This document shows positions 35,201-47,200 of a stretch of DNA of 64,000 nucleotides, one piece after another. The notes beneath the pieces are model-generated. The model made no database searches. It was not told the origin of the DNA and worked only from the letters and a program-made list of their open reading frames with translations. Numbering within the stretch: the first letter of the stretch is position 1; each line of letters starts with the position of its first letter. The stretch is from Branchiostoma floridae (lineage: Eukaryota; Chordata; Leptocardii; Amphioxiformes; Branchiostomatidae), in the NCBI RefSeq assembly GCF_000003815.2, contig NC_049979.1:35249400-35313399 (forward strand), written 5' to 3'. The position numbers and the translations under genes were made by a program.

Positions 35201-38200
35201 TAAAATCAATACAACAGGTGCGCCCTTGTCAAATTAAAGAGTTTATATGAAAAACTTGCCGTGTCTCTTGATTAGTGCAAAGTAAGAACAACAAACTGTA
35301 TCTTTGACTTGTCCAAGGTGGCGGCTGAGCTCAGCTCTCTTGCGGAAAGTGAAGACACCAGACAGAAAGTCTGATGCAGTCATTGAAGGTGACTTGGTCA
35401 AAATTACAACAGACCTGGAGATAGTCAAGAGTGTGCAGAAAGATCTAGAGCAAGTGACTTGGATGGATGACGTGCTGACAATTGCAGCAGATGTGACGAA
35501 TGTAAAGAAAGTTCAAAAAGAGCAATTTGTTTTGGCAGAAGACAGTAAGAAGGTGGGTAGAATATTTCTCTATTTTCTAGTTTGTACATCAGACTCATCA
35601 GAAAGTGCCTTTCACCATGTTTAACTGCTACACATTGCAGATGCCCCTGGCCATATGATTGGTCTGTATTATAACATTTTGTAGGCCTAAAAGCTGAAAA
35701 CATTGTCACAGTGTTTAAGTACCCAGTGATAAATACCCAAGGCTTCAATTTACAGTTCCCCATGTTCCATTGTATTAATTTTGTATTTCATAATGTTTGA
35801 TTACATTACATCATGACTTGTTATGTGGACATTATTTTATTATATTCCTGAGTGGTGAGGCCTGGATTAATTACATGTAAATTTGCCAACTTGAAGAAGG
35901 TTTTCAGTTATGCCATGTTGGAACAATTTTGGTGTGGGTATGTATGTACGGTCAGGAGCATAACTTACTGACAAGAACCTGTGGATGGATTTTGATGATA
36001 TTTGGTATTTGAGTAGTGGTTATGGAAAAGAAGATCATGTAATTTGATGATGGTTTATAGTTTTATACCTGGCATTTTCTGTTAGTACTGCAGCTGGCTG
36101 AGGATGTGTTTGATGTATTCATTGCAAAATATTGAATGATTGTGTATAACAGATCCTAGGAAAGATTGGCAGGGTTCAAGGAGTAGGAAAAAATGGGGAC
36201 ATTGTTGTGAGGGTGGTTGGAGAAGAAATCAACAGGATTCTGAAGCCTCATGCTGTTGAGAAGATACAGAACCAGGGAGGTAAGTTAAACTTTCATCTAG
36301 CATTGTGTAGTGCAAATTCTTTTGCCCAAAACCTATAGAACCAGTCAGGTTTTAACTCTGTCTATAGAGCAGGCTTTTATTTTGTTCCCGTGGCTGTTTT
36401 TTTTTTGGTGTGTGTGTGGGGGGAGGGGGGCGGCTCATTTGGCTTGGCCCTTTGTAATTTCCAAAGGGCTGGGTGTATGATCACCAAATTCATCTTTCCT
36501 GTAATTTTGGTATCGCTATCATGATGTAATACGATGTAGAAATCATTGACGAAAAGTAAAACCGTCTTGAAATTAACGTAAATTAACTTATTATATAGAT
36601 CTAATAAACTAATAAATTAAATCAACTTAAAACTTAAGGTGTCTTTAGGTTATTGATATCTGAGTCTGCTGAAGACAGTCACGTTGATGTCAAAATGGTG
36701 TCCGCCATCTTGGATGGACAGTTTGATGTTTTAATTACGTTTTCTTACACATCATATAACTCCAAAATTCAGTGGAAATTGAATAAAATAGTGTTTTTGT
36801 GAAAAATATAAGGTTGTTACGAAAAAATCGATTTTGCATTCACGTTGTCCACCATCTTGGATTTTGACCAGTGGCATAAAATTAGCATTGATTATGAACA
36901 TTTATCATTACGGTAATTGTAACATTAGATTTGATGTCAATAATGTAGGAAAACTAGAAGTGTGGTTTATCAAGAAAACCTTGAAACCTCATTGTTTAAA
37001 CTGAAACAAGTAGGGCTGGTGGAATGGAAACAAAACCGTTTTTTCTTATTGGACCGGTCCAGAAAAAACAGACCTGAAAAAATTTGGTGGACCGGATGTT
37101 GGGCCTCTTGGAAAATGGCATACACACATTTTGGGGCTTACCGGTCGATGAAAATAACAAGAGCGAACTCGGAGCGAGAAGAGTCTATAGTCATTTCTAC
37201 AAAGTTTTACAATCAATTGTAGCCTAAGGCTTGTAGGATTTTATAAAGCCAGTGGGAGTTGAATACACCACAAAATAGATTTCTTTGTAGCGAAATGAAC
37301 CATTGTTTTGAGTATCGTCCATTCACATAGTTAATCAGGTCCAGCTTCAGGTCCGGACCTGGACCTGACCCTCTGGACCTGGACCGGACCTGCACGGACC
37401 TGAATGTTCTGTACCGTTACCCACCCCCAGAAACAAGTAAATTTTGCAAAATGAATTGGCCCACCCAATAGTATATACAATTAAGTGTAGGTCTGAATTT
37501 CTAGCAGATCACAACTTCTCTGCACTGCATCTTACTCCAGCAATTGTTACCGATGTGGTAGTCATTACTGCAGCAATATAATGATAAGTGACCATGTCTT
37601 GATGAAATAACTCAAGGTGGAATATTTCACACATTTGTCAAGACATCTCTTTACATTTTGCAGATATGTGTGCCCAGGGTCTTCATTACTGGAAGAAAGG
37701 AGTCTCCAAAGTATGTGTCCAATGTGGTAAATGCACCGCAGAGGGAGCAAAGTGCAGTATGAAGAACATGCCACTTCGTTCTCCTGGCAGGTATGGACCA
37801 AAGCTCTGCTGACATCCACACAATGTAGCCTGCCTTGTAATTTGTTGTATATCATCAAAGCTGTCACTGATTCCATTGTTTTTTTTTTAAGTGGGTTGTA
37901 AACAATACAGGGTTTGAATTAACCACTTGCGCACCCCCTCCGTGCAAGTAGTTTTCTCCGTGCGCAAGTTGTTCAGAAAGTCAGGTTGCGCGCGGCGCAA
38001 CTAGATTTTTGGGGTAAACAAAACGATCCTTAAGTTACAGGCCCTTTACTAAAAATATCAGAAAATTTGCGCCCTGTTTTGGGAATGCACGCCTTTGGTA
38101 AGCCGGAAACCGCCGGAAACTTCGCTCAAGTTTTTTTCAAAACCAGGCAAAGCTTTTGGTTGCCTGCATTGGGCTTTTTTGGCCCCGTTCATGATGCAAA

Positions 38201-41200
38201 AAAATGAAACGGTTCTATCGGTTAGGCAAGCTGAAAAGGATTCAGTTTTGTCATCTTGAACGCTCCGAAACGGATGTGAAATGTTTTTTTCGGAACCTTC
38301 TCGGGAGGAAACGGTTTCTAGGTTATCCGGAATTGCGAATTTTCATCATGAACGCAAAAGGGGCGCAATCCGTTTTACATTTGGGCATGTGCGTTCATAT
38401 TTGGTGGCGCCACGGGGAAAAAGTACAATTTTTAATCTGTCATTCGGGTGTTTCGGCCGCTTTTTCAATCGTAAAATTCGTTTTTATTAACGGGCCGCAT
38501 CCTGGTCCACTGAGGAGCCAGCAGTCCTGATATCACAGGGGAATGTGTCAAAAGATCTAGTGGAAATGTCATAGCATCCTGTGTGAAAATTCAAGCGTCT
38601 GAAATTGCCTGGACGCCGTTTACGACCGTCTAACAGCGTCTGGGCCCGTTTTAAACCTTCTGGACACGTCAATTGCCGTCAGAAACGGTCGCGGACACAT
38701 CGTGAGCGTCCGGGCCATCTTGTCAGTTTTTATGTAGGACGCCCAGACGGCTGAAAGACCAATTCCATTGCCGTCTGAAACAGGGACTGATGGGGCTATA
38801 AAATCTCCGACGCCGGCAGCCGAATTCCGTCTCTCCCTATCCCCCGGGGATGTGCCGTTTTTATCTGCTGCACATGCGCAAATTTGAGCGGGTAAATATG
38901 ATTTTGGCCGTTACACACTCGACCGTTAGACACTGACCGATGGAGAGCTTCTGTTCAGTACATAGATGTCTCTTGGACATTTTGGTCCGTTTGTTAAATT
39001 TTGCGCACTCTTGGAGCATGACTTCACTTCTTGGAAAAGCTGCATCTTTTTACGATATTTTGTTGAGCTCGGCTTTGTACCAACAACGGAATTTATGCGA
39101 AAAAAGACGATCAGGAAAATACAAATTTTCCGTGCGCCGGGCCGAATGGGATCATACAGCGACTACGTAAAAAAAAGAGAAGAAGAAAAATACAAAATGT
39201 AGAGATGCCGTCAAAAGAAGAGACTCAGTGTTGTTCCGTTAGCAGACTGTCATTTTTCAAGCACCGGTAAGTGAAAATTTAGCGTTTATGTTGATGTTTT
39301 TAGACACAAATTATGTTGGAAAAGTTTGGTGTCTTACGGTGTCCCCCTCCCCACTTACGCAAATGAAGAAATTACGAATGTTATCTTGATGCTACAAACT
39401 AAAAATACTTCCCAAAACGTTGTAGAAGATGTGCACAAAACATCTGTTGTTATTATAAAGAATTATAATTGTTATTATAAAGAATTATAATTAAAATGAT
39501 TTGGCACCTCGTGACCTACCAGAATTTGCAAGCTGGATTTGCCGACGTCAATCAAGCTGTAACCGCCATCCCCACTCCGGAGGGGATATTAAAGAAAATT
39601 ATGAAACAGAGAGAACTTGTTTTGATAGCAAGGAAATAAGAATAACTTCAAATCATTGTAGAAAATATAACTACGTAGTTACAACATGGTCGTGGGTGGT
39701 CTGCACTCCACTGGCTGCAAACTAGTATTTGATTGTTTGGAGTGCGGAAACACCGCAATAAAAGCTTTGAGCTGTAACCGGGCGGCGTCAGAAACGGCGT
39801 CCGGACAGCCGTGTATACCCGTTCCAAGCGTCCTCCTGGTCCGTATTCTCTTATAATTTGAATAATTCACTAAGTCTTGACTTGAGGGAGAAGAATTCCC
39901 CAATAATTTAAGACGCCTTGGACGGTTGTCGCAAACGGCGTTTCACCGTCTTGGATGCTTGAATTTTCACATAGGATGGCATACCAGGTATATCGGGACC
40001 ACAATGTTTTCAGAGGCATTTCCAAAGTCATGACAGAACCCGGCTTCAGTAAGACAATTTCGATCAAAGACCAATAATTTGACACAGAAGTACAAGTTTG
40101 GGCAAGATTACAACAACCTCAGGGGTCAGAGGTCGCATTACCATGCCTTTTCAAGGAACTGAAACTGTTTGCAAGTTTGCATCGTGAACGCAAAATGCAA
40201 ACCGTTTCCTGTCGTTTGCTGTCAGATTTCCAGGCCAAACTGATAGAACCGTTTCATTTTTTGCATCATGAACGGGGCCTTTGTCTAAGAATATTGAGTA
40301 AAATGCAATATCTATAATTAATTGTAATCATAATTTGTTGCCCTTTTGTTTTCCAGCTGTTGTGGCTGCAGGAGCAAAGATGCAGGCTGTGTGTACTGTA
40401 GACTCTGCAAGTCTTGTGCAGGGGATAAGGATATAATTGATCCGGACTTGAAAGAATTTATGCAAAATTGGACTATGAATTTGTACAATCAGTTTGAAGG
40501 TGCAGTATCATTCCTTGAAATTTGTTTTGACTTGTGGACTGTTTGAAATACAGGCTATAATTATAGAAAATCATGATGGAAAAACATCCTGCAGGTAATT
40601 TTTACAGTGGGGGTGCAAAATCTTCTGTTTTCAGTCACAATGGTTATAATATATCTAAAATATAATCACATGTATGTAATATAAATGGGCATCAGGGTTT
40701 TATATCATCATCATCATCTGTCCTCCTAATCACAAGGTGACATAGTATCTATTATTATTTTTAGTTTATGTCATACCTGGGCAGCGATAATGTTTGATAC
40801 AGTGGTGTTCCGGACCGGGTGCTAAGTGCGGCACGGTCAAGTATTTGAATACTGGATTCGGACGTTGAAAAAATTCCTGTTAACATTAAGATTTTTTGTT
40901 CAAGGACACCAAATTTTCTCAACTTCTGGCGCAGTTCTCATTGAAACATGTATTTTCTGGGACATGAGCGTTTTTCCATACACCCGGGTACTTTAGGCCA
41001 GGCCCTGTTTTAGGCACAAATTTGCACTATAGGGACTAATACTATTACTGCCTGATTGTACTCAATCATTCAGATGAGCTCAATACAAAACCAAGAAGAT
41101 GTACATGTAGCTCACAATTAATGAAATTATTATCCATCAGTTTCTGGTTTATTAGATGCTATTGATGACTGTGGCCTGGAGAGGGGAGATGAGGTAAAAG

Positions 41201-44200
41201 TGACTTTGGACAGGGACACCTTTAGAAAACTACAGGTAGAGAGAGGACTCTTCTGGGATGAGGACATGGTGAAGGTACATGTATTTGTTTTGCTATCTGT
41301 TCTTTTAACATTCATCAAAAAGGTTGATATTATGTTCAGTGACACATAGCGTTAAATGTTACCATTTGTAGCTGCAGCTGCAGTGTAACTGTGAGTGTTT
41401 GTAACAAACTTAGTTTGTAGAAATACAGGTCTTGAGTGTTTCAGTTGCAGATTTTGAATTTGGATAATGCAAAATGTTGTGGTTAACATTGTATGTAAAA
41501 AAATGCAAATTAGATCTTGATTTTCATATGATTACGTAATGAAGAAAAGTTAATGAAGAGAATTATGTAAATTTGGAAGTCATTTGCATGATGATTGAGG
41601 AAATGTTACGATAGCTTCTTGAAGAAGGATACACGATTGTGCATTGTATTTGCTTAAAAGATACTACGTAGGCCAATGCGATATCTGAGCGTTCGAAGCT
41701 TAAAAACAAAGTCACTGCTTTTGGTCATTTTTCCACATTTTATAAATATTGTTGTTACACTGCACAACAATATTCACACGTTTGAATGCGGCTTATTGAA
41801 TATCAAGTTGTGTCATGAGGACGTCTTGAAATATGCATGCATATACTTCCCACTGCCGCTTGAGTTTTCTATCATTGCATCCAACTTTCCACTTTCCAAC
41901 AATTTGAAACAAGAAACTCACTTGAACATGATCGAACATATTCCCTACAGCCCTGTCATGTATGATGTACATCAATAAGTCTTAGACAGTGTAACCGCTG
42001 GGAAATGTTGAACTTTCGCCTGTTTTATCTTTAAAAGTTATTTTAATTTGAATGATTCAATTGCCTTATACATGTAGATCATTGGAGTGCCCGGGACAGT
42101 TACACTGCATCTTGGAAATCATGTTCTTGTCCGCCTTCACAATGGAGAATGGTAAGATTACATTACGATGTCAGCAATTTTTGTTGCAATATCCTGATAA
42201 TCCTTAACTTGTGAAATAATTGTGATATCCTCAATGACTTTGAATACATTAGATAGCGTCTGACTCAGATTTTTACAGTTACTGTAAGTTACAGTACTTA
42301 AAAGCACAAATCTTGATCTAGCTAGATTCAAAGTGACTGTCATACTCTCAGAGGCCAGAGTCATTGATAAACAATTGTATCTGTATAGGGTACCCCTTTT
42401 TGCTGGGTGTTTGACTAAAACCTCTGGTGGGAGAGAAGAATCCATCAAGAAAGGAGACCTGGTCAGGGTGATAATGGATGAAGAGAGGCTGAAGCAACTA
42501 CAAACAGGACCACTAGTTGGAGACTGCAATACTGCAGTGCAGCAAGTACATTTATTGCTAGACTTTGCACTATGATACAGGTATGATGTATAATGGACAT
42601 GTATCACTGTATTTACATGTAATTACATTGTATGTACACATGTACATAGTGGTGCATACCTAAACTCATATTCAGGTCAGGTCCGGATTCAAGTCCAGCA
42701 GTTCAGGTTCAGGTTCAGGTTTGGACTTTAAGTCTGGACCTGAACCCATCATAATGATTGCATATTATGTGCACTAGAAATTTTATTTTGAGGGGGAGGA
42801 GGGATGGGGCATATAAAATTGCATGTTATGAGTTGAAATGCAATGTGAAAAATAATCATGCAAATTATATACAGCCAGTGTAAACACGAAAAGTTTTTTG
42901 TCTCAGTGCAAATTTCACTGTCCATGGAAGGTTTTAAATGGTAAATAGAACAGAAAAAGGGAAATGTAAGTGACAGATTGCTTTTTACAAGTCTGGACTT
43001 GGCTCAGTACATTTAGGTTTTTTTCTGGACTTGGACCTAAACATTTTAGGTCCAATTCCAAGTCCGGGCTTTAGCTACGCACCACTATATGTACATAAAC
43101 TTGATTTTGCTGTAGGTTAAGGATTAAAGAGCATTATCATATAGCCAGGCGCTGCGGACCAATCAGAAGGACCCGTCCCACGTTGGTTATGACGCAGTAA
43201 CATATTGATTCCGGCCAGGCCGGTGTGATTGGTCAGAATGAATCGACACCGGCACCGTTGTCGATTTGCATCGACACCAGCACCAGTGTCGATGCAAATC
43301 GACACCGGTGCTGGTGTCAATTCATTCTGGCCAATCAGATGGAGCAATACAAACAAGAAAATAAGGGATCAGCCTTGTCAGAAACTTTTAAAGTACTAAT
43401 ATCTGAAAGTAGCAGGCAAGCCGCTTTGCGGCTTGCAGCGAGCCACGAAGTGGCAAGCGGGGGGTAGGTACGGGAGGGGGGTTGCCCCCCTCCTGTAGGG
43501 GGGGTTTGTAAAATTTGTAAATTTAGACCCCTAAACATCGTTTTTGGTGTATTCTGGACAACTTTTCTTGTCAGCTTATATCTTGGAATTAACCTCTACC
43601 ATTTTGTGAAAGAATCCATCCACAATCAGGCATGTTGTGTTTCTAGTTATAGTCCAGAAAATAGTCACAGGCACACAGAGCTACATGTAGGCCTATGCAC
43701 TCAAAGGTCCAGATATTAGAACTCCGCCTCCTTGGAGGTGTGGTGGCAGTGTCTGCTGCAAGCTCAGATAATGTAAACAACAGAGAAAACCTAATACACG
43801 TGTGGGACATTCGTCAAAATGACAGTTTTCAGATCCCCAAAGACCCAGTAAGCTATCAGAAAACTGCCAGAGGTTTGAAGACAAATTGCTGGGGGATTTT
43901 GTAACAAAAGTAGGCGGCTGAAAAATGTAAAGTAGGCGGGGAAAAATAGCCGGCTGCCGGCTTGATTTGACAAGGCTGGGGATATGCAAGCATTGGCCAG
44001 TCAAAAGGAGCGAAACATATGCCAGAGCAGAGAGAATAAGTACAGACTGCAAGAGGGGGATGAGTTTTATTGTTCTAAAAAGCCAAAGACAACAGTGTTT
44101 CGAATATTTTCTGTGGAAATTTTGGTTTCAAAATGCAATCTGTAATCTCCTTACAAATGTATGTATCAAAGAACAACGGAATTCACACGTGCATATAGTA

Positions 44201-47200
44201 CTAAGGGATCTATGCGTCATACAGGAGTTTGCAAGTTTGGGTAGGCTATATGATAATAACAGGGCTCGAAATACTGGGTGCATGTGCACCCAGGTGCACC
44301 CAAAATTGGAGCTGTGCACCCAATTATTTTCTGTGCCTGGTGCACAGGGTGGACCCAAATATTTTCTTAGGTTTATGTATGAAAAGATATCAAGTATACT
44401 AGTAACTATACATCATATTCTTGACATCTAAGTGTTAGAAAGATAATAAAAATGTCTGTCATGGTACTTGTTTAAGAATTTGATAGCATGTAACTAAGTT
44501 TTATTATCATATAGCCAGGGGATGTGGGCCAATCAGAAGTCCCCATTTCATGCTGGTTGTAACAGCCGTGCATTAAATTTTTGATTATTGCATGTGTACA
44601 TTAAAAACTTTTGAAAGTTTAAACCAATCAGAAGGACAGACAAACAGGACGCTGGCCAATCAGAATGAGATATCCAGGAATTGTCCATCTGCCAAGATAG
44701 GGGAATAAGTACAGGCATGGCAGGGCGGATGGCTCCCTCTATTAACATCGGTAGTGCGTGTTTCTTTGTTCAAAGAAAACATTTGCCGTCTTAAAGCAAC
44801 ATTAAATTACCTATAATATTTAAGACAATAAAATCTATTTCAAGTCATGTCCAATTTAAACTGCAAATGGAAAATAAAATTATTTGCACCCCCGCCCATT
44901 CAAGTTCAGACGACCATAACACCACGGACCGACATTGAGTAGCGGTCATGGCGCTGGAGGACCAAAATGAGAAGTCGTGTCTGAGTTCGTAGTGAACGAG
45001 ATTCTCAAGAGCTGTGAAGCACAGGGATCCTGGAATGCCTCAGGAAAGCCGACAGAGATTTAGCGCCTGATACGAACGAACTCGACAAACTGAAGAATGG
45101 GCGAGTGGAGAAATACGGAGCGTGCAACAGTTTATAACATAATGAATCGACTTTGTTCTTATTTCAAGCCTTGGAACAGAAATACATTTCACGTACAAGT
45201 TTTATGTTATAGAAATTGCTAAACTTTCTTTCCAACACTGAATTAATATAGGGACTTACCCTAAATTTTCGGCCAACTCCGTCGACCTTGTTCACAGAAT
45301 GACCCTTTCTATCTCCAGCAGTGACGTCAGGAACACGCCACTTTTGCAGGAGGGGGTCATAAGTATCAGAGAGTCTGTGCCGCCCCCCGTCTCTGTTGAG
45401 TGTGGGCCGGTGGGCTCTAATGTACACTGCCTCCTTCACTCCTCGCGCGAAGAAATCCTGTTCTGAATCTAAGATTTTGACTTTGTCCAACGAAACGGAA
45501 TGTCCTGGAGACTCTATATGTATATGTTGCGCCACCTCAGACGATTTGACAGAACCTAGTTTTCAGTGCACGTTCCGTCTCACCAATGTACGTTTCCTTA
45601 CAAGGGCCTTTGTTAGTTTTCCCTTGACACGTGATGTGGTACACCACCCCACACCTACTTTCTTTAGGAGTTTTGTCCTTGGGTGCCACTAGGAACTTCT
45701 TGAGCGTACGTGTCGGCTTGAAACAGGTCTTAATCCCGTATTTGTTGAAGACCCTCCTAAGGGCTTCTGAGGTTCCTTTCAAATAGGGCAAAACGACAAG
45801 ACCTCTGTTTGTTTGGGAAGAAGACCGGTTTTGGGTGGTGTTATTTTGGGGTTCTGATCTTGGTGTAGTAGCCTTCTTAATCGCCCAGTCTGGGTAGCCG
45901 CACACTTTCAATGCCTTAATCACGTGGTCTTTCTCTCTTTGTTTGTTGGCCGAAAATTTAGGGTAAGTCCCTATATTAATTCAGTGTTGGAAAGAAAGTT
46001 TAGCAATTTCTATAATGTATTCTACCAACACAGATGAACTTTCATGCCAAGTTTTATGTTGTTCAAATTCACTGTTCAAATTTATGTACTGAATAAAAGA
46101 TGTATGTTTTAGAAAGGAATTTGTCGCTCCTACTCAACCGGAAACTCTACTCTACCCATTCTACTCTTAAATGGGTCAGTGTGAGTAGGCTATATGATAA
46201 TAGGGTTAATGACCCACCTATTCCTCGGTATATATGGTGTCATAACGCCTGGTCCTTTGCTATAACCACCTCACAAAACCACCTCGTTCGCTTCACTCAC
46301 TCGTGGGTTTTAATCCATGGTTATAGCTGAGGACCAGGCGTTATGACACCATATACACCTCGGGGCGGGTCATTAACCCTTTTTTTTTTTTTTTTCTTTA
46401 TTCAAAAACACAGAACAAGGACAATGTGGCGCTGCACTCAAGTTTAACAACTTATTTTAACAGCGCCACATAACAAAATACAAATAAATTAATAACATTA
46501 AGTAATCTAGGTCAACATATCAGGGCGCCATATCCCCCCACCCCAAGACATATGATAGTATCAATTGGCCTAATTGGGTACATATGAAAAAAGAGAAATA
46601 ACAAAATTAGAGCTGGGACTTCTATATCAACTTGACTGCAGTCATGCAGATCTAGAAGCGCTTAGTGTCCTCAATGTAAGTTTGCGTGAGTAGCATCGTT
46701 TTAAAATTGTAAACAGAAGGTAGCAATGCGGAACCTCTGAGAATAAAATGTAATTTGACATTGTCAGACATATTATTAAGGTTAACACGATGACCAAGTA
46801 AATCTGCAAGATTGCCGAAGAATTCCGATCTCTGATGGATATATAATGGGCAATAAAGCATAAAATGTAATACGGATTCGCATTAACCCTTAATTATTAG
46901 GTAATTACTTAAATTTAAGTGGTGCACCCAAAAATATTTTGGTGCACCCAATTTTTTAAGCTGGGTGCACCAGTGCACCTAATGCCCAAAATGAATTTCG
47001 AGCCCAGTAATAACGTTAATGACCTGCCTGTTCCTCGGTGTACATGGTGTCATAACGCCTGGGCCTTTGCTATAACCACCGAATAAAACCACCGAGTGAG
47101 CGAAGCGAACGAGGTGATTTTATGACACCATATACACCTCGGGACGGGTCATTAACCCTTAATTATACAACACCAAAATACAAAATTTTTTGATTGTATT

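Larger units (their letters stand above)
44261..47007. mobile_element. hAT-like element with nested insertions
   Basis: Ends agggctcgaaatactgggtg and, at the right, inverse-related aatttcgagcccag. Both sub-terminal regions carry gggtgcac-type blocks (44278-44350 and 46920-46980). Flanked by TAATAAC (44254-44260 and 47008-47014). No hAT transposase found inside; most of the interior is other elements. Confidence 0.65.
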
